Shown piece by piece: positions 1 to 13,700 of a DNA stretch of 64,000 nt. The stretch covers positions 5,824,442 through 5,888,441 of the forward strand of contig VZDJ01000623.1 of NCBI GenBank assembly GCA_008694505.1. The letters are read 5' to 3'. The notes under the pieces are model-generated. The model was not told the origin of the DNA. It made no database searches and saw nothing but the letters and a program-made list of their open reading frames with translations. How positions within the stretch are numbered: the first letter of the stretch is position 1; each line of letters starts with the position of its first letter. Origin of the DNA: Cyanoderma ruficeps (taxonomy: Eukaryota; Chordata; Aves; Passeriformes; Timaliidae). Both the position numbers and the translations under genes were made by a program.

Positions 1-2696
1 GACTTTCTATTCATTTTTTATAAGTGACATCCCATAACAAATATTAGAAGAGAATGCAAATATGGCTGAGTCCAAACCTGTTTTTCACTAAGTACATACT
101 GCAACAAATCTTAAAACCATGCTTCAGGACATAAGTAGTGCTTACACTGGGATTCCAAACTTCAAACAGGTTAAAAAAGTGACCTTAGTGTTGAAAAAGC
201 ACAACGTCCAGAGCTGCCCATTGAAAATAAAAATCATTTGAGATCTTGAAACACTTGGAATTTTCTCAGGGTTCCCAGTACCATGAAAACTCTGATCCAG
301 CAGAGATCTCTCTGTCAAGCCCACAGCTGCCAGTTTCCACACATTAAGTATGCTGAAGATACTAATTTTCAAAAACACTGAAGCTAGTACTCAATTTTAT
401 GAATATAAATAGCCCTTACTGTTCAGATGTACATAAGATGTACCTTTTCTCACCTCAAGTATTTTTTTTCTCTTATATGCTAATTTGGCATGTTTTCAAC
501 AGAGCTTAGAAGTTTAAAATAGAGATATCAAGACATCAAGATATCAACAAAGCCAATTCCTTGTAATTTTTCATCTGTGGCATTTAGAGGGATCACTGTT
601 ACTTCTCTGAGTTTCTTGGATCCCACGGCCTGGGGTTCAATCTCACCTGGTTATCTGTGTGGGTAGAGCCACCTGGCTGCATTCTGCTAGCCTTAGAATA
701 AAAGGATGACTTCTCTAAAGACTGTCAGTGGTTCATCTTGGCTGTTGTCAGGTTTCCAGCTGTAACAAATCCCAGCTCTGCAAGCCAAAACCAATGGGGT
801 GTGTATGTATGTGAGTGCTGTGTGTGTGTGTGTGTCTGTATACACATACATTTATAACTCCATAAATTTCAATAAAGTACACACATTCATCACAGTTTGA
901 TAAAAAGAAGAAAGGCTGGTCTGAATGGCAGTATGGAACTCTACGTTTTTAAGAGAAGTAATCCAGGAAAAAGTTATTTCAACTGAGGCAGGAGGGAAAA
1001 AAAAAAATCATTCTTTCATCTGCTTAGATGATGACAGACATTGTGATAGCCAGCATTAGAATCTGGGGTCAGGAATATAAATTAGGTTCTTCATGCAATC
1101 TTCAGAAAGAAGTTCTGTCAGGATGAGTTATGAATGAGCCTGCTTTGTGCAGGTACTGGTCAACTGGCATAAATGTGTAAAGCATGAAATGTTTGCATGC
1201 TAGATCATAATAGTTTATTGATAGCAGTTAATCAATAACTAATCAGTAGCAGGATAAGCATCAACCTCTAATAATGTTTCTGGTAATTCACATATGCTTA
1301 CATAAATAATATTAAATAAACCATTTCATGTTAAATTAAGTTTGAGCACAGTCATGAAGGAAGAGACTACATAATATCTGAATCAAGATTAAAAATTTTC
1401 GGAAGGCTTAATATATAGAATGTTGGTTTTACCACATACAACTTATTATTTTCAAAAAAAAAGTATATATCTAATTCCTTATTTTGGAAAACTTTAAGAA
1501 AATAGTAGTGAAAAAAACACCTTACTTTTTTGTTATTAACATTTTTGTGAAATAATTTCTTAAACCAAATAGATAATGTTTACTTTCACAACTAAATAGG
1601 AAAGATTACTGACAGTACCATTTTTCATTTTAAATTCTTTTCTATGTCATGCACATTCACTCTTATTACTATAGCAAAAACTGATCTTATTTAAGGTTTG
1701 CAATTCCTTGTGGTTTTGCTGAAACAAATATTGTCTTCCTTTGATTTCCAAATTTATCTTGCTTAATAAAGCATCAAATTCAAACTTGCCCTACATTCTA
1801 CATTGCATTACCTGAACAATGCATTGTTTTACACTGATTGCCAACATAGAAGAAGACAGGACATGATTCTGATCCCAATGGAGTCACACCTATGTCAGTT
1901 GACCCAATAGTCAGTAAGCATAAATATATGCATTTGCACAACTGATTTCAGTGAAATGACATTATTTGATCCCCAAGAGATGCCTAATACAACATTTACT
2001 GTTGCAAACAGAATATTAGTCTTGTAGAAGTTTTTGCAGAAAGAACGTTAAAAATCCATACACAAAGGTTCATACTGCAAAATCGGAGGATGGAATTAAA
2101 AATAAAAACACCTGTAATATTTCTGCTTAGAATTTCAGTTACATAGGTTGTTTTCCTATTTTCTTTGATTTGGTTTGGTATCAATTTCATAGATAGGTTG
2201 TAATTTTTTTTTATGTAGTTCTAGATTATTTCCAAAATATTTTGAACAATATTCAGTTCAGAAATTTGGGAATTAGTAGAGTCTGCATTTTGAGGGTTAT
2301 TTTGGGTTTTGATTTGGATTTTCTAAGTTTGTTTGTTTTTTTTTCTTGGTCTGCTGCAAAATAACTAAAAAGACTGAATTTTTATCAACAAACATTTTAG
2401 AGATATGTGAAATCTGCATTGCATTTCTAATCTGCCAGAAGGAGGAAGTGGCTATAGCACTTGGTAGATTTCTTCTGTATTTAATATCCATGGTTCTGAC
2501 CTAAACAGAATCTTCTCCCTTTGCTGTCTCACAGCTAAATAATACTCAAGTTCAATGTCTCAAGTCTCACCTCTAACTCTGCTTTAGCTGCATGGCCAGT
2601 TAGTAACCACTCTGCATGTTTGCTATGCACAATGCACATTCTTGCCCTTTGCCCAGCACTGGACCAGAGCATTTGACCTGTCCTTGGTTTTCAAAG
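1..2696 (+). other. PCLO: PCLO intron (5' part outside window)
   Basis: AT-rich non-coding sequence upstream of the first recognisable Piccolo exon. It holds a short TG-rich microsatellite (about 799-846) and several A or T runs. No reading frame resembles Piccolo or any other protein I know, so I treat all of it as intron. An additional small upstream exon cannot be ruled out by eye. Confidence 0.7.
799..846. repeat. TG/CA-type microsatellite
   Basis: Imperfect GT-rich tract with a pure TG core of about eight units (819-835), followed by a short TATACACATACA stretch. Likely length-variable between individuals. Confidence 0.85.
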
Positions 2697-2833
2697 CCTA
2701 TCACCTCCGTCGGGAAGAAACAGATTGGTTTGACAAGCCCAGAGAGCCTCGTTTGGAGAATGGACACATCCTTGACAGAAGGCTGCCAGAGAAGTTGTCA
2801 CACTCTCGACCACTAAGTCAACACCAAGATCAA
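2697..2833 (+). CDS. PCLO: Piccolo exon preceding the PDZ domain
   Basis: Internal exon of the presynaptic scaffold Piccolo. It reads [17 protein letters not shown] through RRLPEK and [13 protein letters not shown] recognise this charged, low-complexity stretch as the piece of Piccolo just before the PDZ domain. The 5' end follows a pyrimidine-rich TTTTCAAAG acceptor (exon starts in phase 1). A competing acceptor, TTTGCCCAG, would start the exon at 2657 and add about 13 residues ([13 protein letters not shown]), which look less Piccolo-like. The 3' donor is CAA|GTAAGC, phase 0, which joins cleanly to the exon at 10652. Identity is secure; the exact 5' boundary is not. Confidence 0.85.
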
Positions 2834-3572
2834 GTAAGCTGTCAAATAAGATGTGCCTCTAGTTTTATAAATGATTGATAATTTAATCATGCTGTCCAGT
2901 GGTTCCCATAGGAACTACAGGATTACTCAAAATCCAGCTGCATTCAGCTGAGGTGCTGTTGAACCTGTATTCATCATCAATATTTGGTAATGAAATTAGA
3001 TTAACTTTCCTCTACAATTCAGTATTAATTTTGCAGGTTGTCTTTGGACTTTTAAAATATCACTGAAAATAACTATACCTTTAGTATTCCTATTGCTAAA
3101 AAAAAAAAAAAAAGAAAACAGTCTAATTTTCCCTTAGCAGCTTTATCACATCCAAATTCAAGTCCCTTCTTTTAGTAGTTGAAGGAAAATAATTTCCTTA
3201 TCCTGTTGACATTATTTCCATTTTCAGATGGTAAGTATAATCCCAGCAGTCTGTGATTAATTATTGAAGAAATCAGCAGGACTTTATCAATCTAATACTT
3301 AGAATATTTCATTTGTTAGAAAGAGGAAGAAAAATACCATAGTCTGCTTTTCAAGCTTTCCTACTTTCAAATCTAGTTTATCTTAGTGTACCATCACATT
3401 TCCACTTTTTATTTAAAAAGTTTATGTATTTCCAGTCTCAAAGGTTTCAGCTGCATATATCAGTTGTAATTTTTACTGATTGATTTCGGTTATATCCTGA
3501 TATATTTTTTTATTTTTTGATTTGGATTACATTTTTTTACATGAGATCCAATGAAAGCAATGAGTGTATTTC

Positions 3573-3853
3573 CTCAAGACAAGAGGAAATAACCTCAAAT
3601 TGCACCAGTGGAGGTTTAGATTAGATATTAGGAAAAATATCTTCATGGAAGGGGTGGTCAAGCATTGGAACAGGCTGAGGCTGCCCAGGGAAGCCGTGGA
3701 GTCATCATCCATGGAAGTGTTCAAGAAAAATGTGGAAATGGCACTTCGGGACATGGTTTGTGGTGAACGTGGTGGTGGTACTGGGTTGACAGTTGGGTTG
3801 ATCATCTTACATGATCATCTCTTTTCCAACTTTAACATTTCTGTGATTCTGAG
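3573..3853 (+). mobile_element. CR1 LINE 3' fragment
   Basis: 5'-truncated CR1 non-LTR retrotransposon in the gene-sense orientation. The sequence follows the CR1 ORF2 carboxy end: the GGAGGTTTAGATTAGATATT, AAGCATTGGAACAGGCTG and GGGACATGGTTTGTGGTGAA blocks in order, ending in CTTTTCCAACTTTAACATTT and a decayed ATTCTATG-type tail. The frame carries indels, so it is an old, dead copy. Confidence 0.9.
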
Positions 3854-6800
3854 AGAAAGTATTGCATGGCCCCTTTGTGAGACGTAACAGCTTATATTGC
3901 TCACGTTAATTCCTCAGAGAACATACAAAACAGGAATGTCTCACTGTCATGCAGCCTTTAAAAGTTTTACACTGGTGAGCATTTTCACTGACATTTGACA
4001 ATCAAACGTAGGTTTTATGAAGCAACGGTGTAGATTTTATGAAGTGTTAAAATGTCTTAAAATACAAGCTGTCATTTTTTTTCCCCTCCTTTCCTATCCC
4101 TAGCATATTTTGAGATTTACAAACTCTAGGTTGTACTGAGCCTACTCATTTCTTGTTGAGAAAAAGAGCTTTACGCGTAATAATTCTTATAGCGATCTAT
4201 TCAAATATAAATATATGATTCTATGAATCAACTTAATTGCAAGATAAAGGATGTTTTTGAGTCTTAACAGCTCTTAATATCACTGGTAATAGTTTAAAAA
4301 ACTGTCTCTCTGAGCACTTTAATCCTCACGAGAAACATTTATTATTCTAGCATACAAAATTGTATTTTACCACTACAGCTTTCTAAGGTAAAATTGAAAA
4401 TTTTCCTTGAAAATCAGGTTTGTCCAAAAGGATTACTGCTAACCCTGAGCTCTGTGATATGAAGGTGGCTAGTAAGACAAATTTAACTTCTAGAGCTCCA
4501 GAGCTTTGGTCCTGGGAAACAGTTCCAAGGCATAGTCTTAGTCACAGAGATCTAATCTTTGCTTTTTTCTCTCATGTGAATAGTTCTATACTAGGACTGG
4601 TTAAAAAAATTTGTTCGAAATTTTTCAGCAGGAAGGTTGAAGGGCCTAAAAGTTCTTGTTTTTCTGGATATTTCCAGGAAGAAAATATGTTTTTTTTTTT
4701 CTTCATCAAGCTGTCGTGATATCCCCATACTTATATGAAAATAGAGATACAGCATTAAAATCTAGCCAAAGGCATTTTTTAAGGTTTTGTGAAATATGGG
4801 ATGTAAATTGGAGAGTGAAAGTGTTCTAAATAATTCTGTCTGATGTCATGTAAAGCCTCAGCAGAAGAGAAGAAGTGATGTGTGAGGAGAAGCTTTACAA
4901 CAGTTCCTTCTTCTGTCTCCATCCAGGTTAGCTACTGTCAGTCACACACCAGTATAAAATAGTATCAATGACTCTGCAGGAGGGAGAAATTCCAGGTCTC
5001 ACCAACTCCACATCATCTACCTAATCAAAATGTTACTCAGAGCTTGTGTACATTAAGTGTCTTCTGAGAAAATTTGTTTAAGGTAACTTAAAAACAAATA
5101 TATTTTCAGACACATCCAGATATTAAATTGCTTTCTGACAAGATAAAAAGTGCCAGAGATATTTTAATAAAAATTTCATTACTGAAACATTGCTGAGTTA
5201 TGAAATACTTAGCAATAGAAGAAAGTAAATCAGTATCAACATCTCTATTTATTTTTTAGCATTGGTATTATATTTTCAAGCACTGAAGGCAAATAAACCA
5301 TATCAGGCCAATGAGAGTGGTGAGGCAAAGTAACCACTCCCTCAGGGCTTTTTTAGCCTGTGTGTAACAAAAGGGTTACTGAATCCATTGTGCCATGCTG
5401 TCTGTCTCCTGAATCCACACCTCAGTTCTGCACAGGAAGCTGGAGTGTCCGAGTCTAATGTACCCTAGAGACAAAAATGGCAAGTCATTCTCCATCCAGA
5501 ACCATCTGAACATATCCACCTTCACCCAGAGCTTCCTTTGCTACAGATGATTTCCTGAAATCAGTTAGGAGGGAAGTTTCCTGGTTAGCACAGGAACTGA
5601 GCCATTACAATTCCCTAATATCCCTTACTGAGTTCAAACCAGCCACAGAAGGAATAATTTGCATCAATAGCACTAATGTGCCATCAGTCAGTGTTTGCAA
5701 ATACACTTATTGGCTCTAAATTTGCTATTTTTATGATCTTCTGTGTAAAAAAAAATTAAAATATTTTAATGATCACTACAGTATGTGTATTCCATAAGAT
5801 TTTGATTCACACATGTGAAATATCAATTTTCTTACTAGATGAAATCAGAACTGCTTGACTACATCCCACAAAGCCTGTACAACTGAAGGTAATAAATAAA
5901 GCAAAACCCTGAGCTTTTGAAGCAAGAATGCAGTGGAGTAACAACCCTGAACCTCCAGGTTTCCATGGATTTCTTATAACCTAGCAGATTAAGCTCGCAT
6001 ACTGTATTATAAATATTAAAAATATATTTGTTTCTATAGCAACTTCTGTGGTGCTATTTGGTATTCTGAAATCACGCTAAATTGCAGCTCAGTTGAATAT
6101 CTTAATAGCCATTTCCCAATGTATTGATTCTGGACTGCTTCCCTGAGCAGGATAAGACCTTATCAATACATAATCTATTGCAGAATTCCCACTGATCGCT
6201 GTTGACCTCAACAGTTTGATTAGTCACTGCCAGTTCACCAGCAACTTCTTTAAACCTCCATACACCTAGAGTTTTATTAGTTTCTGTGAAAATTATTTGC
6301 ATATCCTGAACTGAACTGCCTGTTGCAAATCGTTTGGGAAAGAACAGTAGGAAGGGGTGCCAGGGCAGTAAAATTTCATGACAAGGGCATAGACAATGAG
6401 AATGTATTAAGAGGCGATAAGTAGTTTTTCAGTGAGGGGTTTGAAATGTTTCCAGTCATCATAGGTGGGCCTTTTTAAGCCCAAAAACAATAATAAAATC
6501 CTAAACTCATCATAATACCAGTATATTGCCATCACTTCACTTAGGCAACAGTTCCCTAATCACAAAAAGAAGGCAAGGGTCCTAGACATTAAACCTTTTG
6601 AATGCAATCTCCTATTTCTAAACACCCTAAAGAAATTATATACTTTTCCCATCATTCATGGGTCACAACCATTTTCTTGAAATTTTTTTGAAATTTCTTG
6701 AATTTTTAGGGGCACTTGGATATTTAGAAATTATAAAAAAAATGGGTCATAAGGTGAGCATTGGGGCTAAAATGAGAAAATACCATTTGTGGCAGAGATA

Positions 6801-8384
6801 TAGAAGGCTACCTGCAAACTTCTGTTCCACATTTTTGAAGTCCATCTACTTAGTTTTGATTATTTTCCAACTAGCAAGGAGAATTTATTTAAAATTGTAG
6901 TAAAGTGTTTTCTGTTAGAGTCTTGGTTGAGGCGGGAGGTGTAATTTTGTGATTGAGATTCTCAGGAAATATCATGAGAAATGGGACATTTCCAACTTTA
7001 GTGTAATTGTTCAAATATTTAATCTAAAGAATGGGTTGTTAGCCACCCCCTCACTGTAATTCACAAAGGAATTTAACTGGTAGTGCCTCATTTCTTAGTC
7101 ACTCAGAAATGTTTTTCTCTCTGCATGCCAGAATGACTTCTGGAGCAAAGGTCAGTGTTGCATTTACTTAATTGCAGAAGAAAATGCAACTTACTTTGCA
7201 ATTTATTAATCAGCAAGAACATTGTATTTGTAAAGTTTTTATTCAGTGTGTCTTTTGGAAATTATTTCCATCACTGGGGATCTATCAGCAGAAAAAACTT
7301 TCCACCTTGAGGATTTCTAGAGAACTCAACATTCGTGCTCTGCACAGAGGGAAATTAGAGGTTCAAAAGAATTACCACAGCTGGAGAAATTCTTTGTACC
7401 AGCCTGCACAGGCTTTGTGTGCTCATGCAAGTACCTATGGTATTCAGAAAATAGGATGGATACCACCTTGAGCATCCACCATCTTCTCCCTGGACACCTA
7501 CCTCAGGTAAAGTTTTCCTTGAAAATGGTATTTTCCAGAGGACAACAACCAGCTGTAGCTACTGAGTCATCTCATCAAGCCCTGTCTAACACCATTGGAA
7601 AGGGAGATGCAGCAACATTTAAAACCAGGAATGACTATGACTTTGGTGATCCAATCCAAAGACCAGTTAATATGTTAGAGGTGTGGCCATGGCCTAAATA
7701 TTAAAATACAATTAATGAATTTTATTTCTTAAATGTAGCACTGGGGAAATTTCTTCTTCTTGATTATCCTCTTTAACTTATAATATTTCCTTTTATGAGG
7801 CTTCCATAGTGTTTGTTTATCAGACAATACACTTAGAGACAACAGGAAATTAAATGCATTTTTAAACTCATCTTCTGTAGCAGTCTTAGAAACCCTCAGC
7901 ACAATTATTTCCCATTCTTTCCATTTTTGGAGGGCCTTTGAGCTGACTAATAACATGAAATACATGACCAGAGCTTACATTTCCTGAGGATGATATGCCA
8001 GGGCTGAACTACAAATCAAGTGTACTGAATGCTCCCAAAGTGCTGAAGAAGGATCTTTATAACAGGGACAGATGGCAAAAATCTCTGGGGTTTGTACCAG
8101 ATAAGTGAGATCGAGTCAATTTTTGCCCTGTGACCTAAGTCTGGGCTTGTGGACTTTTCTCCACTGCATGTTCTGCACTCCTCCTGAAGCTGTGCAGTGG
8201 GAGGATGGCCCCTCTGCACCAGTTTGGATTTCCACTGTCACCATTGTGTGGCTTCAGTGGGGTCCCTCTCTGTCTTCACTGGGAAAACTGGGGGAAGAGT
8301 CAGCTAGAAGGGATTCCTGGCATATATTCAGGTGAAGGGAAACCAACTTATGTGCAAGTAAGATGTGAACTCATTAAATAATTT

Positions 8385-8483
8385 GTATTCTACGGGTTTT
8401 GAAATATTCTAGTAAATTTGCAGATACATTTCAGAATAAGGTGTGTATTACAGGTTTTCAAATATCCTAGTAAATTTCAGATA
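8385..8483. repeat. Diverged direct duplication (two copies of about 40 bp)
   Basis: Copy 1 (8385-8426) and copy 2 (8445-8483) share GGTTTT, AAATAT.CTAGTAAATTT and CAGATA in the same order with a few substitutions and small indels. The offset is about 60 bp. It looks like an old local tandem duplication. Confidence 0.7.
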
Positions 8484-10651
8484 AATATGCTCACTAATGA
8501 TTCAAGCAAAACATCAAGAACAATATAATTGTTCTTGGTATTATCTATTTACAGCAACCACAGTTTTTCCCTATTTGTTCTGGTGCTTTCAGAAATGTAA
8601 GAGTCTGAAAATAAAAGCCTAATGACATGTTCCATTTAAGTACTGATTCCCACCAACAATAAAAGTATAATATACTACCCTGGATGCTAATAAAATTCAA
8701 TGCTTTTATTCAGACCTATATGAATCACAAAGATTTATTCTTCTCATAAAATTCTGGAAGTAATGAGAAAGTAATAGGGTAAAGAAGGAGACAGTCTACA
8801 TTTTCTGATGTATTTGTTAGCAGTCATGTACAATGTGGCATTGAATATCCTTGGATTGTTATTTATGAGAAAAGTGAAAGAAGATGGAGGAAGTAAAATA
8901 CTACGAATGGAAGTTTAGGAGTTGCAACATTCCTCCAAGTTAAATTGAAATGCTCCCACCAAAATGGATCCCAACTTAGGATCTATTCAAATGTGTTCAT
9001 ACACTTCTTGTACACGGGAATATTTAATATTTTTAATTTAATTCAATATAAAATTATATGCATTCTTTCAGATTTTTTACAATTTTATGTAAGCTTCCTG
9101 TGACAAATGCATCACTTTTGCATATTGTTATATAAAAACTTGCTGAATTTCTGACAGTGTCATTAAAAACAAAATGCACTCCCTATCCATTAATGAGTGT
9201 GGAAGCCTCATGGAACTTTGTACACTCCTGGTAGTATTAGGCTCTATATTCTGACAAAATCCCATGATAAACTCAAATGTCTGCCTGATCTCATGTTCTG
9301 ATTTATTCTGGAGTTCTTGTCCACTACCAAATCCATGATCTCCTTTATGTCTGACATTAATTACAGTCAATATTACTCTCAATGTGTATGGGAGGATTTG
9401 AGTCTTCTAGATGCAACATCATTCACTGCATAAGTAACTGAATTATGACAACAGAGGTATAAACTTTTCTGCTTACTGTGGGATTGAGTTAAGCAAGTAC
9501 CTCGACTTCTCTGTTTCCCTTCCCATCATTTATGTGTGCTATCCATTAACTCCATAAACTCTCCAGGGCAGAACTATGTTTGAAGTGCTTGGCTCAGGAG
9601 GAGCTTAATCTCTTTAAATGCTACTTAAATATAAATAATAGTATAAACTCTTGTCAGCAGGCTGCTGATACACTCAAGCTGCTGCATTGCCATGCTGAAT
9701 AATATTGTTCCCTTGTCTCCTTGAGGCTGCTCCCTGAGGTCCCATCCTGGAGCAAGCTCAGTCATGCTCCCTCCTCTTGGCCTGGGTGCATTTCCCAGGC
9801 TTGGAATCAACATGCAGAGGCAGAGAAATTGATGGGTTCAGCTTTGCTCCCAAAAGACCAAAACTGCAGGCAAAGGGGGGCTGTGATGGCTGTGAGGGGA
9901 GGGTTGCAACCAACCCCCTGCAGAGGCATTTTGGTGTGGGCTCAGGGCAATCATCCCTGAAAAGCGGGTCAGTCCCTGCAGCCTGCCCCCCCCTGTGCAC
10001 AAGCCATGGGGCAGGTGGGATCATTTCAGCAAGAAAAGTGGCTCTTTAGTCTTTTGTAGGATGGATTGTGTTCAGCTTTGATGTGGTCTAGGATCAGCCC
10101 AGGTAAATGATGTGCATTTTCAAACAGAATGCAATCCTGTGAGTTTTAGTTTGGGTCTTTCAGATGGCTTTTGGAATTTGAAGACAAGAGGCACATTGGA
10201 CCATGTGGTTTTGCTGAAACTAAAGCAGTAACTCATGGATGGTAACACATTAAACTAACATTTTGTTTACGTATCTAAGAAAAGAATTTATAAAAGGTAC
10301 ACAAATAATGTTTTGTTTCTTTCTTATGTTAAAAAATTGCTTGAATAAAGGATTAAGGTTAAAAGAAGCTACAGAAGAGAGTGACCACCTTCTAGTCACT
10401 CAGAAAAATCAGAACTAGAGTCATATTTGAAATTAATCTGTAGTTACTGAAGCAAATATTCATTACCCCACAGAAGGAATTTGCAGTCTGACAAATGTCT
10501 TCAAACTTGGGAGAGTTTTTGAATTGAGAAGTTGTGATATTTCCCTGGATGAAACAAGTTTGTTTGCTTGTTCCTGTTTCCACTGTCTGAAATAATTGAT
10601 GCAATTGTTGTTGGTTTATCTTTTCATGACATGCATATTTGTGTTCCTCAG

Positions 10652-10733
10652 ATAAATGGGAAGCCCCTGCAGTACATTTTCCCTCATACAAGGCTCAAAC
10701 TACTGAGAGACCCAAAGGATCACACAGTTTCAG
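10652..10733 (+). CDS. PCLO: Piccolo PDZ exon 1
   Basis: 82-nt exon (phase 0 in, phase 1 out) reading [20 protein letters not shown] then PKDHTVS. It encodes the entry to the PDZ domain, with the first beta strand around TRLKLLRD. The acceptor is TTCCTCAG|ATA and the donor TCAG|GTAAAA. The last base supplies the first G of the glycine completed by the next exon, so GNGLGI is rebuilt across the 12.5 kb intron. Strong match in sequence and phase to vertebrate Piccolo. Confidence 0.95.
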
Positions 10734-13700
10734 GTAAAAAACCCTCTACCAGACATGATATTTAATTTGATTAGCATGAATTATACAAAGGATTGCCAGT
10801 ATTAAAAATAGTTTCTGTGTCTATGCAGCAGGAAATTCAGTGGTCATTTTAAATCTTGCTCATTGGCTATAACAGAAAGCAGCAGTGCATAAAAAAGGTC
10901 ACGACATCTGTTCAAGATATATAAGCTATACAGACATTAAAAACAGAGGAAAATCTGTTGTGTTATCCATATGAACAGTCTGTTTTGCTGTTGCTTTTTA
11001 TGTAACTATATTCTCTCCATGAGTCCTTATAAAATAAGCTTGTGTAGGTGTTCAACATGTAGAAGTGAGAATTTTCTTCTTTCTGTCCTGGAACTCTACC
11101 TCACTCCCCCCATAGAGGGGGTTAGCAGAACAATCAGATCCCATTTTTCTGTGATATCTTCACATGGAGATAGTTATCACAGGACTTCAGATTTATTCTC
11201 TTTTTCCCTAACACTGACACAAATGTTCATGTAAGAGTCTGCTTGCCAAGGAGATGAAAGTGGTAGAGGTGATATTCATTCACCTCCCAGGCTGAGAGCT
11301 GGAATGCAGTGTGATATTTTCACCTGTCAAACTGTAAAAGGCTGCCAGTTACAGGACCTGACACAGGTAAGGTCTGTCTGTCTGAGCTTCTGGAATTGCA
11401 CCCTTTCTCACATCTAATACTGATATGGAACTCAAAGTTATTTTCATACACTGTTTTTGTTCTTTCAGAGGTAAATGCTTTAGCAGTTTTGTCGTGAAAC
11501 CATGAGACTTTCTTTTAACTTGCTTAAAAAATTCTGATAGTGTGTGTCAAACTCTGTTTCTGCACAAAAGTAATTACCGACTGCCAACCCTGGTGTTCCC
11601 TCGAGCATTAAGCAGAAAGTGGCATGAACTTACTTGAATTGCTAAATATTGTTTTCACAGGGTTTCTGGCAGTAGAGTCTTGCTAATTTCCATCCTCGGT
11701 ACCCACCTCGTATTTAGGGTGTTAAATGAATGTTCTGTATGCATTATGAGGTATTCTCTTGTTAGTCAGCGTAACACCCACCGATGATTTCAGGCTGCAG
11801 AAGGACCCTCCACCCACACAGCCCAGCCTGAAAGGAGCTGCCAGCTCTGCTGTGTGTCAGCCTGTGCTGCTCCAGGCCCTCCCAGCCCACAGGAACTCCT
11901 TGGCATCCTTGTAGGGATCTTTGCCCTGCGGGCTGATGAGTAATGCTGTGATCCAAGCTGCTCTCTTACTCAAAAATAAGAGGAATTACAACCACACAAC
12001 TGTAAAGCTCGTGATTTAGTGTTGCTGAACTCTGCTCTCCTATGTAAAATTACTTGCCCTTATGCAGTGGGAAATGCCTATTCCAAATTCTCAACTAAGT
12101 CTCATGCTGGCAATCACAGCAACACACAGTGCCTCAGGGAAAATATCTTGTGAACAATGCTAGGCAAATCCAAGGTGTAGATATTGACATCTCATTTAGT
12201 AATCCCTTGCACAACTGAGGTCACACAGGATTAAAAATTTACTCAGGGTCCTGCTAAGGTTATATAGCCCACAATGGGATTGCTCACTGCTATAGCTATA
12301 TAATATTGTGCTTAAATTCTAATTGGAGAAAACAAGCTTGGTTCTGTTTGTAAGCTGCAGTCATACTTTTGTGTTTTAGTCCAAATACATGCTTGGAAAC
12401 CTGTACAGATATATTTCTGTATAATGCATACATAGATTTCCCTACAAATGTTTAAAGGCCTAAATGCAAATTGTACAGAAAAGAGCCAAAGGTAGAATAG
12501 GGTGGCTGTGAAAAAGAAGAATTAGTTGTAGTTTTCACCCTTTATGGATCTTTGAAGTACCATAACTCCTTGATTATGCACCTCCCTTCCTTCCCTTCAC
12601 TCAAGTGTGAATGATTTAAGTACATGAAAATTCTCTTCAAATGTGCAGTGTGTTATGCTTAGCCTTCAGCTTTCCAAATGGCCCATGGTTTAAAAAAAAA
12701 TAAATTATTAAACATTATCTGCAAGCTAATAGTAAACATCTGTGTTTATTAACCAGCCAATGACTATTAACCAGAGGAAGACATAGAAGTCTGTTATGCA
12801 GCAAAAGTTACTTAAAATATTGCTAAATTTAAAAATGTATACTTTCATACCATCAGTTATCTCACTACAAGAGTTTTGGATATTCATCTACATTTCATGT
12901 CTGATTGCTTCCCCAGCTGTTTTATTTATTTGTTTGTTTTTATTTGTTCCCTTTGTCTCTTTTTGCTCTTGCTTTCTCCCTGCTCTTCTTTCTTATCAAA
13001 AGTACCAAAAAGAGGTGTTCACACATTCTGCTGCATTTATACTTGTTGCATAAACACAGGAAGTGTGTATGTTAAAAACCACAATCCTCAGTACCGCTCA
13101 CATGGGGAGTCACATCTTTCCAAGAGAAGAGTCACTGTTGAAACTACCCTTTCAGTGGCATCTTCAGCTGAACTTTTGTGTTGCTGGATTCTTACAAGCC
13201 AGCTGGCCTGTGGTCTTGGGTGACCACAACAACATGAGCACCATCCATTGTCTCCAATTTCCTCACTGTATGTACAAAACATCCTCGTCATGGCTATGCA
13301 CAAATACCTCTCCCATTTCTCCACATTTCTCTCAGAAATGTGATCATTTCTGCACATGCAAGAGCAGCTTATACTTATGTTCGAAATGATCTATGTGCAG
13401 TTCAGTCAGTTCTGAAGCAGGAGCTGCCTGGGGAGATGCCTGAGACTGACAGATTCTCCTCAGGGGATTCATGAACACACCTTCAGTGTACAATTAGTGT
13501 ATCTTAACTGGAGGGTGCACAGCAGGAGTTACGTAGGGAAATGTCCTAAACCGTACAAAATTCCCACTTGGTGAATTCCCATAACTGTTGACCAGCTGCT
13601 TTACTGGGAAACTGGCCAGTGCTTCAGCCCATTATCTCATCTCACTGGAGTTCTTGGGCCAACCTGGGCATTAATGATTCAGATAACAAACTCTACCACA

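Larger units (their letters stand above)
2834..10651 (+). other. PCLO: PCLO intron, 7.8 kb
   Basis: Intron between the pre-PDZ exon and the first PDZ exon. It contains a CR1 LINE 3' fragment (3573-3853), a diverged 40-bp direct duplication (8385-8483), a short perfect inverted repeat (8515-8537) and a locally GC-rich patch around 9700-10020 with several G-runs. No coding sequence is supported; scattered ORFs of 60-100 codons show no recognisable domain. Confidence 0.85.

Noticed and set aside
3527..3887. ORFs of 92 and 107 codons on opposite strands
   Set aside because: Both lie in the CR1 3' fragment. The + frame is the degenerate CR1 carboxy end and the other is its shadow.
8515..8537. Perfect 10-bp inverted repeat with ATA spacer (CAAGAACAAT/ATTGTTCTTG)
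   Set aside because: Short AT-rich palindromes of this size are expected by chance in 64 kb; no terminator or operator context applies in this vertebrate intron.
9128..9382. 84-codon minus-strand ORF with fairly protein-like composition
   Set aside because: Length is within chance expectation, with no recognisable motif, splice context or frame extension to support it.
9721..10024. GC-rich patch with G-runs as a possible CpG-island promoter or G-quadruplex
   Set aside because: Few CpG dinucleotides and uneven G-runs. It is simply a GC-richer intronic segment.
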